DNA of 64,000 bases. Origin: HdN1 sp964473645. Its GTDB lineage: Bacteria > Pseudomonadota > Gammaproteobacteria > Pseudomonadales > Ketobacteraceae. Shown piece after piece: positions 1 to 7,754 of this stretch. The stretch covers positions 62,001 to 126,000 of the forward strand of contig CAYYPW010000004.1 of assembly GCA_964473645.1 (NCBI GenBank). Direction: 5' to 3'. The translations under genes and the position numbers were made by a program. The number at the start of each line of letters is the position of its first letter. Positions within the stretch are counted from its first letter, which is position 1. The notes below the pieces were generated by a model, which was not told where the DNA came from, did not search any database, and saw only the letters and a list, made by a program, of their open reading frames with translations.

Positions 1-210
1 GCCTGAACAAGCCGTTGTAAGCTAACTCTAACAAACTCCACGCAAAGTCACGCCTAAAACTTGACGTTGATGCGTTATCCCATTGTCATAATGGGCGCGT
101 ATGCTGGAAATCAAAGAATTTTTGGTTCATCATGTAACCGTGATGAGCCATAAGCTTTGATCATCGGTCGGGTTGTATCCAAAACCGGCCGCATCCACGA
201 GTGCGCTGAT

Positions 211-771
211 ATGAACTTCAATTCACGCGTACTGCGGCTCAGTAAAGCCGGTATCCCGCTCGACTGGCTTTCGCAACAAGACGCCGCCGTACTGCTCGTT
301 AAAGGGCAGGTTATCTGGACGCTAGGCGATCACGTCGCCATTCTGCGTGGTGGCCACAATCACGCCGGAAAACAGAGCCTGCTGCCGATTCCCTCGATTA
401 TCGCCACCGAAGGGCACTTCAAGTACAACGAACTCCATGTCCCCGCTGTATGCAATCGCCTGCTGTTTCGGCGCGATGCGCACCTGTGCATGTACTGTGG
501 TGAAACCTTTCCGGCTGAAGCCCTCACCCGCGATCATATTCAACCGCGTTCTCGCGGTGGTTCGGAGCTGTGGACAAACCTGGTGTCGGCGTGCAAACGG
601 TGCAACCAGCGCAAAGGCAACCGCACCCCCGAAGAGGCCAACATGCCCTTGCTGGCCGTGCCGTTCAAGCCCAACAAGATGGAATACATGGCGCTCGCCA
701 ACCGCAATATCCTGGCCGACCAGATGCAGTTTTTGCGCACCGGGTTCAGCAAACACATGCGTTTACAATAG
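211..771 (+). CDS. HNH endonuclease family protein
   Basis: A 186-aa protein of the HNH_4/5 type common in proteobacterial chromosomes. The C-terminal half carries the zinc-binding CxxC (CMYC), then RDHIQPRSRGG, an Asn (WTNLV) and a second Cys pair (CKRC) followed by NQRKGNR, which is the complete beta-beta-alpha metal core. The N-terminal half (SRVLRLSKAGIPLDW, then an aliphatic beta-rich stretch) is the usual companion region of this family. I chose ATG 211 because family members start with a short run before RVLRL. A TTG at 157 would add 18 residues. The biological target of this family is unknown, so a nuclease fold is secure but the role is not. It stands alone, with no methylase or restriction partner nearby. 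Confidence 0.85.
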   Translation: MNFNSRVLRLSKAGIPLDWLSQQDAAVLLVKGQVIWTLGDHVAILRGGHNHAGKQSLLPIPSIIATEGHFKYNELHVPAVCNRLLFRRDAHLCMYCGETFPAEALTRDHIQPRSRGGSELWTNLVSACKRCNQRKGNRTPEEANMPLLAVPFKPNKMEYMALANRNILADQMQFLRTGFSKHMRLQ

Positions 772-921
772 TCCTGCCGCTTAACAACGCCTTCAGTAGC
801 TCCCTTGGCAACACTTTTGATCAGTCTTTTGGCTACACGGCAGTGGCAGATCGGCTGACTCGACTAAACTGAATAGTCAGTATTTGTATCGTCAGACCCG
901 CACTCTTGCCATGGATTCGTC

Positions 922-2202
922 ATGAACAAACGCCGACTGCTCCCTTCGCTGCTTATCGCTCCATTGCTGCTGCCTGCTGCTGGTGCTCACGCCAAAACCG
1001 CAATTGAAGATACCTTGATTGACGCGTGCCAACGCCTGGCGCTGGCCGATCAGACCAATCTGACCTCAGGCCAACTGCTGTTGCGGCAACGTTGCATCGC
1101 CTTGCGCAGTTTGCGCGAAAACCAGGGTGAAGCCGCCTTTCAAGCTGTGTTGAAACAGCTCTCCCCCGAGCAGGTTGCGGGCCAGCAACGGGCGTCGCGC
1201 AACGGGGCACAGTTGCAATCCCGCAATGTGGGCCAGCGCATCGGGCATTTACGCGCAAGCGCCAGACCTGCCAAATCCTTGGGTTTTCACAGCGACGAGG
1301 GCAAGCAGATTGGTGCCAGTGCTGGTAGCCTCGAGGCACCGCGCTGGGGCGCGTTTCTCAATGGCAATCTGGACAATACCAGTAAAGATGCCACCGATCG
1401 GGAGCCTGCCTATGACAGTGATGCCACAGGGATCACGGCGGGCGTCGACTATCGGATCTCGCCGCAATGGGTGGTCGGGGTCGCCGTGGGCCAAACCGAA
1501 TCGACGACGGACTTTGTGTCGGGCACCGGCAACATCGAAACCGATGCGTCGAGCGTCATGGGCTATGTCGCGTTTAACACGGGCGGCTGGTCGGTAGACT
1601 TCGTGCTTGGCACAACCGATTCCAGCAGCCGTAGCGAACGCAAGATCGACTATTTTGAGGATTCCCTGGGGGTCGAGCGAGTAAGGTTTGATCCCACGGG
1701 CGATACCGATAGCAGCGATGAGTCGGTGTATCTGGCAACGGACTATCAGTTTCAAACGGGGGGATTCAGCTACGGGCCTTACTTGGCACTGGAGTCGATC
1801 AAAACCGAGGTGGACGCATTCTCGGAATCGCAATCAGGCGGTTGGGCCATTGGGTATGCACCGCAATCCAATCGCCTCGATCGCTATGAAGCCGGTGGTA
1901 GAGCCAGTTGGGCACTCAGCCAGACCTGGGGCGTGTTGACGTTCGGTGGTTCGCTGGGGCTGAACCGGTATGAGCAATCAGAACTCAATCCCTTGGCTGC
2001 GCGCCTGTTGTTTGATGAGCTGCAAACCCGCACGTTTGAGCTAAAACCTGACCAACTCGATCAGGATTACCAGTCGCTCGGCTTGAATTGCAGTGCTGTA
2101 TTCCCGGGCGGTGTATCGGCGTTTGCGGCCTATGAAGAATATTTCGGCTATGAGGATATGGACATCAGCACCATAACGATGGGAGTAAGGGCCGAGCTTT
2201 GA
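922..2202 (+). CDS. short autotransporter-type outer membrane beta-barrel protein
   Basis: A 426-aa exported protein. Residues 1-24 are a signal peptide (basic start, Leu/Ala core, AHA cleavage). Residues 25-120 are helical and Gln/Leu/Arg-rich with an LSPEQVAGQQ segment, as seen just before the barrel in many autotransporters with tiny passengers. From about residue 145 the chain alternates aromatic strands and Gly/Asp turns (WGAFLNGNLDN, YRISPQWVVGVAVGQTES, GGWSVDFVLG) as in an autotransporter beta domain. There is no recognisable passenger enzyme. The last residue is Leu (TMGVRAEL) rather than the Phe or Trp usual for BAM substrates. Function is unknown; outer-membrane location is inferred. 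Confidence 0.75.
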   Translation: MNKRRLLPSLLIAPLLLPAAGAHAKTAIEDTLIDACQRLALADQTNLTSGQLLLRQRCIALRSLRENQGEAAFQAVLKQLSPEQVAGQQRASRNGAQLQSRNVGQRIGHLRASARPAKSLGFHSDEGKQIGASAGSLEAPRWGAFLNGNLDNTSKDATDREPAYDSDATGITAGVDYRISPQWVVGVAVGQTESTTDFVSGTGNIETDASSVMGYVAFNTGGWSVDFVLGTTDSSSRSERKIDYFEDSLGVERVRFDPTGDTDSSDESVYLATDYQFQTGGFSYGPYLALESIKTEVDAFSESQSGGWAIGYAPQSNRLDRYEAGGRASWALSQTWGVLTFGGSLGLNRYEQSELNPLAARLLFDELQTRTFELKPDQLDQDYQSLGLNCSAVFPGGVSAFAAYEEYFGYEDMDISTITMGVRAEL

Positions 2203-2214
2203 TCCCGGGCCTTC

Positions 2215-2241
2215 CGCTGGTGTTGACAATAAACACCAGCG
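2215..2241 (+). terminator. hairpin after the autotransporter gene, without a clear T-run
   Basis: CGCTGGTGTT (2215-2224) pairs exactly with AACACCAGCG (2232-2241), 12 nt after the autotransporter stop codon. No oligo-T follows, so an intrinsic terminator is only partly supported. It could act with Rho or stabilise the 3' end. Confidence 0.45.
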
Positions 2242-2370
2242 CGATCGCAATTTGCTGTCATTAACGCGGCGTTGTTCTGGCAATAGAATACCCTCCATAG
2301 AATAATCAGGTATCTCAAAAGGAACCGGTCGCATTCCGCGGCCTTCATTGCCCTGATCGAGGATTGCCAA

Positions 2371-3783
2371 ATGACGCCGCTCAGTGTTACTGACAATTTA
2401 TTTCTGATGCTGGAAAAGCGCCAGCAACCCACTCACATTGCCGGCTTGCAGTTGTTTGATTTTCCCGATGATGCCGACGATGACTTTGTAACGAAATTCG
2501 CGGCAGAGTTACGCCACTACAATAGACCGGTAGCGCCCTTCGACAAACGCCTGACCTATCGCTGGGGGCGTCCGTTCTGGAAAAAAGACAGCCAATTCGA
2601 TCTGGAACATCATTTTCGTCATGTCGCCCTGCCCACCCCAGGCCGTATTCGCGAATTGCTGGCGCTGGTGTCAGCCGAGCATAGCAATTTGATGGATCGC
2701 GAACGCCCGCTGTGGGAATTCTATTTAATCGAGGGCCTGCAGGGCCGGCGTTTCGCCGTATATAGCAAACAGCATCATGCCATTATGGATGGTGTTTCGG
2801 CCATGCGTTTGGGGATGAATGTGCTGTCGACGGATGCATCGGTGCGGGGGATTCCGCCAGCGTGGGCGTTTGAAATGCCGAAGAAAACGCGTACCGGGGC
2901 AGATACGACGACGCGCACGATCAATGTGGCGAATGAATTGGCGAAGAGTACGACTAGTCAGTGGTCGAGTGTTCCGAATGTGGCGCGTGCGATTTACGAT
3001 TCGTATCAGCGGTCGAAGATTATTTCGAGTGAGTCGGATTACACGAGTATTTTTTTGGCGCCGCAGTGTGTGTTGAATGAAAAGATTACGGGGTCGCGGC
3101 GGTTTGCGGCGCAGTCTTATTCGTTGGAGCGGATTCGTGGGATTTGCCGGGCATATGATGCGACGGTGAATGATGTTGTGTTGGCGATTTGTGGGGGTGC
3201 GTTGCGCGATTATTTGTTGGAATTGCGGGCGTTGCCTGAGCGGCCCTTGATTGCGGCGGTGCCGGTGTCGTTACGGCAGGATGACAGTATTGGTGGGAAT
3301 CAGATTGTGACGATTCTAGCGAATTTGGGGACGCATGTAGCGGACCCGGTGCGGCGGATGGAGATTATCAAGGCGTCGGTGGCGGATGCGAAGTTGCGTT
3401 TGGGGTCGATGACGCAGGAGGAGGTGATGGCGTATTCGGCGTTGATGTATTTGCCTGCGGCGATGCATTTGGCGACGGGTTTGATGCCGCAGTGGCAGGC
3501 GTTTAATGTGTTGATTTCGAATGTGCCGGGGCCGAGGGAGCCGTTGTTTTGGAATGGGGCGCGGTTGCGGGGGATGTATCCGGTGTCGATGCCGATGGAT
3601 CGGTTGGCGTTGAATATTACGATTTTGAGTTATTGTGATCATTTGGAGTTTGGGTTGACGGCGTGTCGGCGGACGATGCCTTCTATGCAGCGGATGTTGG
3701 CGCTTATTGAGGCGGGGATTGCTAAGTTGGAGGCGGGGGCGAATATGCAGCGGGTGGAGAGGAATATTGTGGAGTTGGTTTGA
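2371..3783 (+). CDS. wax ester synthase/diacylglycerol acyltransferase (WS/DGAT), paralog 1
   Basis: A 470-aa acyl-CoA:alcohol/diacylglycerol O-acyltransferase, the final step of wax ester or triacylglycerol storage at the inner membrane. The catalytic HHxxxDG motif is HHAIMDG (residues 135-141). The conserved PLWE, NDVVLAICGGALR and NVPGPREPLFWNGARL motifs are all present and the length is normal. AGGA lies 8 nt before ATG 2371. A paralog with the same architecture is at 12934-14346. Codon use is normal up to about codon 146. From about nt 2800 to the stop, third positions are almost exclusively G or T (TTG, GCG, GTG, ATT, GAT), unlike the paralog at aligned positions. The reading frame and motifs stay intact, so the protein should be functional. 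Confidence 0.93.
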   Translation: MTPLSVTDNLFLMLEKRQQPTHIAGLQLFDFPDDADDDFVTKFAAELRHYNRPVAPFDKRLTYRWGRPFWKKDSQFDLEHHFRHVALPTPGRIRELLALVSAEHSNLMDRERPLWEFYLIEGLQGRRFAVYSKQHHAIMDGVSAMRLGMNVLSTDASVRGIPPAWAFEMPKKTRTGADTTTRTINVANELAKSTTSQWSSVPNVARAIYDSYQRSKIISSESDYTSIFLAPQCVLNEKITGSRRFAAQSYSLERIRGICRAYDATVNDVVLAICGGALRDYLLELRALPERPLIAAVPVSLRQDDSIGGNQIVTILANLGTHVADPVRRMEIIKASVADAKLRLGSMTQEEVMAYSALMYLPAAMHLATGLMPQWQAFNVLISNVPGPREPLFWNGARLRGMYPVSMPMDRLALNITILSYCDHLEFGLTACRRTMPSMQRMLALIEAGIAKLEAGANMQRVERNIVELV

Positions 3784-3809
3784 TTGTTTTTTTCTTTAGT
3801 TCTTTGGGA

Positions 3810-3919
3810 AGCGGTGGAGGTGGGGGTTGGTTCCAGAATCGCCGTGAATACGTCCCTGTAGGCTCGACGGCGCCATCCATGGCGCCGACGTTCTGTAACC
3901 AACCCCCACCTCCACCGCT
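3810..3919. repeat. large inverted repeat with inner hairpin (REP-like element)
   Basis: A perfect 23-bp arm at 3810-3832 (G/T-rich) is repeated inverted at 3897-3919. The pairing continues with CAGAA/TTCTG (3834-3838 and 3891-3895) after one mismatch. Between the arms sits a second hairpin, GGCGCCAT-CC-ATGGCGCC, next to the string CGTCCCTGTAGGCTC. It lies between the convergent WS/DGAT-1 and acyl-CoA dehydrogenase genes, so it can serve both transcripts as a terminator or 3' stabiliser. The core resembles dispersed units I recall from marine gammaproteobacterial genomes, which I cannot verify here. I saw no second copy in this window. Confidence 0.8.
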
Positions 3920-3957
3920 CTGACGAGCAGTGTTATCCGAGCGCTGTAACGCCTTAC

Positions 3958-5751
3958 TTAAAACGCAAACTCATCGGGTTTTAAAGCCATCAGCGTGTCC
4001 GCACCGGACTTCATGATAACGACGTGGCTGCGGGTTCTGGGTAGCAGGCGGTTGTAATAGAAGCGTGCGGTGGTGAGTTTCGCGTTGTAGAACGCGGTTT
4101 CGGTGGTGCCTGCCGCTAATTTTGCAGATGCAACGGCGGCCATGCGGGCCCAGAGGTAGGCTAGCACGACGTAGCCGGAGTATTCCTGGTAGTCGACGGC
4201 GGCTGAGGCGGAGAAGTTGGGGTCTTCTTTGCCGCGGGCGAGCATCAGTTCGGAGAGTTCCCACCATTCTTTGAGGTGTTCTTCAAGGACGGTGATGAAG
4301 GGGGCTACGTTGGCGTCTGCTTTGTGGGCGGCGCAGAAAGCTTCGGCTTGGTCGATGTATTTGCGTACCAGTTGGCCTTTGCTGCCGCCAAGTTTGCGGC
4401 CGATCAGGTCGTTGGCTTGGATGCCGTTGGTGCCTTCGTATAACAGGGCGATGCGCACGTCGCGGACGATTTGTTCCATGCCGTGTTCGCTGATGTAGCC
4501 GTGGCCGCCGAAGACTTGTACGCCCAGGTTGGAGCATTCCAGGCCGCGGTCGGTGAGGAAAGCTTTGTTGATGGGGGTGAGCAGTGCGATGAGGTCGGCG
4601 GCGTCTTTGCGGGTGTCGCCTTCTCCGTGGTCGTTGGCGTCCAGGGCGAGTGCGATGGAGTATGCGAGGGCGCGGCATCCTTCGGCGAAGGCTTTTTGCG
4701 TCATTAGCATGCGGCGCACGTCGGGGTGGGCGATGATGGGGTCGGCGTCTTTTTCGGGGGCGACGGGGCCGGTGGGGGCGCGCATTTGCAGGCGGTCGTT
4801 GGCGTAGGCCAGGGCGCCTTGGAAGGACAGTTCGGTGGCGGCGAGGCCTTCGATGCCGACGTCGAGGCGGGCGGCGTTCATCATGGTGAACATGGAGGCG
4901 AGGCCGCCGTTGGGTTCGCCGACCAGCCAGCCTTTGGCGCCGTCGAAGTTGAGGACGCAGGTCGGTGAGGCTTTGAGGCCCATCTTTTTCTCGATGGAGG
5001 CGCAGTGTACGGCGTTGCGCTCACCGGGTTCGTTGGCGTTGGTGGGCAGGTATTTGGGTACCAGGAACAGGCTGATGCCTTTGGGGCCTTTGGGGGCGCA
5101 GGGCAGGCGGGCTAGTACGAGGTGGATGATGTTGGCGGAGTAGTCGTTTTCGCCTTGGGTGATGAAGATTTTGGTGCCGGTGATCGAGTAGGTGCCGTCG
5201 GCGTTGGGTTCGGCTTTGGTTTTGACCAGGCCGACGTCGCTGCCCGCATGGGGTTCAGTGAGGCACATGGAGCCGGTCCACTCGGCGGAGACCATTTTCG
5301 GTAGGTATTGCTGCTTGAGGGCGTCAGTGGCGTGGGCTTCGATGGCGCGAATCGCTCCGTGCGTGAGGGTGCCGGCGGCACACCAGGCGACGTTGGCGGT
5401 GAAGGCCATTTCGTGAAAGACGATGTTCAGGCTGTGTGGCAAGCCTTGGCCACCCCACTCCGGGTTGCAGGACATGGCTGCCCAGCCGTTGTCGCGGTAG
5501 GTGTCGAAGGCAGCTTTGAAGCCGGGGGGCGTGGTGACAACGCCGTCGTGCAGTTTGGAGCCGACTTCGTCGCCGACGTGGCGGATGGGGTCGAGTTCGT
5601 TTTCGGTGAACTTAGCACCTTCGCTGAGAATGGTGTCGATCAGCTCGCGATTGACGTCGCTATAGCCGAGTTGCTGATAGTGTTGTTCGGCGGCGAAAAC
5701 TTCGTGCAGGACGAATTGGATATCACGCAACGGCGCTTTATAAGTCGGCAT
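3958..5751 (-). CDS. acyl-CoA dehydrogenase, 600-residue (AcdA/DmdC-like) type
   Basis: A 597-aa FAD-dependent acyl-CoA dehydrogenase that introduces the alpha-beta double bond in acyl-CoA. The domain order is an N-terminal extension (PTYKAPLRDIQFVLHEV), the helical domain with NPEWGGQGLP, the middle beta domain (MCLTEPHAGSDVG, ITGTKIFITQGEND), the C-terminal helices with QVFGGHGYISEHGMEQ, and the catalytic base Glu in LLYEGTNGIQANDL. An extra C-terminal helical domain of about 130 residues is typical of this subfamily. Members are often labelled 3-methylmercaptopropionyl-CoA dehydrogenase, but the sequence alone does not fix the substrate. Next to WS/DGAT-1, a general fatty acyl-CoA role is plausible. 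Its coding strand favours C/A at third positions. Confidence 0.92.
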   Translation of the reverse strand: MPTYKAPLRDIQFVLHEVFAAEQHYQQLGYSDVNRELIDTILSEGAKFTENELDPIRHVGDEVGSKLHDGVVTTPPGFKAAFDTYRDNGWAAMSCNPEWGGQGLPHSLNIVFHEMAFTANVAWCAAGTLTHGAIRAIEAHATDALKQQYLPKMVSAEWTGSMCLTEPHAGSDVGLVKTKAEPNADGTYSITGTKIFITQGENDYSANIIHLVLARLPCAPKGPKGISLFLVPKYLPTNANEPGERNAVHCASIEKKMGLKASPTCVLNFDGAKGWLVGEPNGGLASMFTMMNAARLDVGIEGLAATELSFQGALAYANDRLQMRAPTGPVAPEKDADPIIAHPDVRRMLMTQKAFAEGCRALAYSIALALDANDHGEGDTRKDAADLIALLTPINKAFLTDRGLECSNLGVQVFGGHGYISEHGMEQIVRDVRIALLYEGTNGIQANDLIGRKLGGSKGQLVRKYIDQAEAFCAAHKADANVAPFITVLEEHLKEWWELSELMLARGKEDPNFSASAAVDYQEYSGYVVLAYLWARMAAVASAKLAAGTTETAFYNAKLTTARFYYNRLLPRTRSHVVIMKSGADTLMALKPDEFAF

Positions 5752-5784
5752 GGATGGACTGCTCCCAATCTTCGGTTGAAGGTG

Positions 5785-5885
5785 CTAATTGCTTTAGTTT
5801 CACTATAGCTTTGAATAAGTGTGGCTTTCGAATGAGCGTTGCTTTCGAAAAAGCGTGACATTCGCTTTAGTGCGGCGATTATCAA
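5785..5885 (-). repeat. degenerate tandem array, 16-17 bp period, leader of the acyl-CoA dehydrogenase
   Basis: GCTTT (AAAGC on the gene strand) recurs at 5791, 5808, 5824 and 5841, spacings 17, 16 and 17, then at 5864. Units diverge between anchors. The array begins about 40 bp upstream of the ATG at 5751 and lies within the probable 5' leader or promoter region. It is not coding, because the period is not a multiple of three and stops occur. Confidence 0.7.
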
Positions 5886-5967
5886 CACTCGCTATGACTG
5901 AATCAACAAAAGCAGTCGTGACCAATAAGTTCCAGGCGAAAGATGAGGAGCGGTGACGCAAAAATAC

Positions 5968-6074
5968 AAAAAAAAACGCCTCTCATGCATGCCCCTCTGC
6001 CCTGCTTTACAAAACTCTTCTCTTCAAAGAATAGGGTGTAAAGAAAGCATAGAGGGGGATGCATGAGAGGCGTT
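5968..6074 (-). terminator. long-stem terminator of the 4-hydroxybutyryl-CoA dehydratase-like gene
   Basis: AACGCCTCTCATGCAT (5975-5990) plus CCCCTCT pairs with 6051-6074 with a single mismatch, giving about 24 bp of stem. On the minus strand the stem is followed by nine T residues (A-run 5968-5976). It sits 78 bp after the stop codon at 6152. The middle of the element has a second, imperfect pairing. The remaining gene-free part of 5752-6151 holds only this element and the tandem array. Confidence 0.8.
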
Positions 6075-6151
6075 GTTGTTTTTCAGCATTTCAATCGGAG
6101 GACTAATGGCGATGCGCTATCAAAGTGCACGCCACGCCCTGACAAAAGTGG

Positions 6152-7672
6152 TTAATCCACTTGGGTAATGCCTGCCAGCTTTTTCGCATGCCACTTTTTC
6201 TTTTCAACCTCCATGCCACGCAATATCTGAATGCGTTGCGCCTGGGGTGAACCGGCACCATGCAAAGATTCGGTGAGATAACCCACGGCATTGCGACCCA
6301 ATGTCATGTTTTCAATCAGGCGCAAAATCTTCACGCGATCTTCAGTCGGGATATCGGCACGGCCTTTGAAGAAACGTTCCAGCAAGGCACTGGTATCTTG
6401 CGATTTAAAATCTTCTTCGGAGGGCAGCGTGACCATCAACCCACCGGCCAGGTCTTGCGCCAAACGCGATATCTCATAGGGGAAGCGGGTGACGTTGTGT
6501 TTGCACACGTTCGCGAGCATACCATCGTTAATCCACGCCCCCGAAGGCAGCGGCTGCGATTCGTGGGCAGACGCTATGCTGGACGAATAAATGGTTTCGT
6601 TCAGGTGGGTCATTTCCACCAGTTTGTCTTTGATGTGCGAGACGCCTTCAATGCCGTTGTATTCGGCGATGGTGGCGGCGGCACCGATCATGACATCGCC
6701 CAAGCCCGTTTTGCACACGTAACTGGCGCGGTGGTAATTGGTAAAACGTTCGACCATGGGTGAGGCGAATTCGGTTTCGCCATCCATGAAAACGTGTTCC
6801 CAGGGGATAAAGACGTTATCGAATACGGCCAGCACTTCTTGCCCTGCATATTGGGCGTTGCCCTTGTCGATCAGGCCCGGCTCCATGGCGCGGGTGTCGC
6901 AGGATTGGCGACCATAAATATAGGTAAGACCTTCGGCTTGCAGCGGCATAACACCGATCACGGCATATTCCTTGTCTTTTTCGGACAGGCGCATGGTGGG
7001 TAGTACCATCATCCAGTGGCTGTTCAATCCACCGGTCATGTGCGCTTTGGCGCCGGAGACAAACAAGCCTTTTTCATTGCGTCCGGTGACACGCATGAAC
7101 AATTCGGTATCTTCTTGCTCATGCGGCGCTTTGCTGCGATCGCCTTTCGGGTCAGTCATGCCAGCGGCAATAATCTGATTGTGGGCTTGCAGCTTTTTCA
7201 AAAAATCCAGAAAGCGTGTGTGGTACTGAGTCTTGTATTTTTGGTCGATATCAAAGGTGATCGAGTGCATGACGCTGATGGCATCCAGACCCGCGCAACG
7301 CTGAAAACAGGTGCCGGTCAACTGCCCCATTTTGCGTTGCATGCGGTTTTTCATCACCAGATCTTGCGGGCTTTGCGGCACATGCAGAAAGCGGTTCACG
7401 CGCTGATTGATCAGCGGGGATATTGTGGATGCCAATTCAGGCTCGGCAATCGCCAGATCGTATGTGGCCTTGAGCGCATTGATCGAGGGCCAAATCATCG
7501 GGTGGTCAACCGGTTCCAGCACTTTCTGGCCGAACAGGTAGACCGTTAAATTGCGGTTACGCAAACTATTCACATAGTCGTCACCAGTTGCAATCGGTTT
7601 GTTGCCAAACAACGCCCAGCGCTCATCAGCGCTTGGGTTTGCTCTGAATTCGATTTTGTTCATCGTGTTCAT
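6152..7672 (-). CDS. 4-hydroxybutyryl-CoA dehydratase / HpaB-family flavoprotein
   Basis: A 506-aa member of the 4-hydroxyphenylacetate 3-hydroxylase/4-hydroxybutyryl-CoA dehydratase superfamily. It has the residues that hold the [4Fe-4S] cluster in the Clostridium aminobutyricum dehydratase: C122 and C126 (TCFQRC), H314, Y318, C320 and K321 in YHRASYVCK, plus GMTDPKGDRS. These residues argue for a dehydratase-like radical chemistry rather than a two-component hydroxylase. The His-to-Cys spacing is one residue shorter than I recall for the clostridial enzyme. GAGG lies 8 nt before ATG 7672. It probably forms an operon with the racemase gene just upstream, implying a CoA-thioester substrate. 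The exact substrate is unknown. Confidence 0.8.
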   Translation of the reverse strand: MNTMNKIEFRANPSADERWALFGNKPIATGDDYVNSLRNRNLTVYLFGQKVLEPVDHPMIWPSINALKATYDLAIAEPELASTISPLINQRVNRFLHVPQSPQDLVMKNRMQRKMGQLTGTCFQRCAGLDAISVMHSITFDIDQKYKTQYHTRFLDFLKKLQAHNQIIAAGMTDPKGDRSKAPHEQEDTELFMRVTGRNEKGLFVSGAKAHMTGGLNSHWMMVLPTMRLSEKDKEYAVIGVMPLQAEGLTYIYGRQSCDTRAMEPGLIDKGNAQYAGQEVLAVFDNVFIPWEHVFMDGETEFASPMVERFTNYHRASYVCKTGLGDVMIGAAATIAEYNGIEGVSHIKDKLVEMTHLNETIYSSSIASAHESQPLPSGAWINDGMLANVCKHNVTRFPYEISRLAQDLAGGLMVTLPSEEDFKSQDTSALLERFFKGRADIPTEDRVKILRLIENMTLGRNAVGYLTESLHGAGSPQAQRIQILRGMEVEKKKWHAKKLAGITQVD

Positions 7673-7754
7673 GGGTTTCCCTCTCTCTTGTGCATTCGTT
7701 CAGCAATCTTTCTACGGTCGGTATGGCGAACGTAACCTTGGGTGGTATTCCGGC

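Noticed and set aside
61..92. Sigma-70 promoter for the HNH gene (TTGACG and TGTCATAAT)
   Set aside because: The spacer is about 20 bp, too long for a confident call, though an extended -10 alone is possible.
3316..3642. Long His/Arg/Pro-rich frame antisense to WS/DGAT-1
   Set aside because: It is a shadow produced by the G/T-ending codons of the sense gene, not a protein-like sequence.
4283..4678. Arg/Pro-rich frame antiparallel within the acyl-CoA dehydrogenase gene
   Set aside because: Shadow frame with no start signal or domain; the main gene covers it fully.
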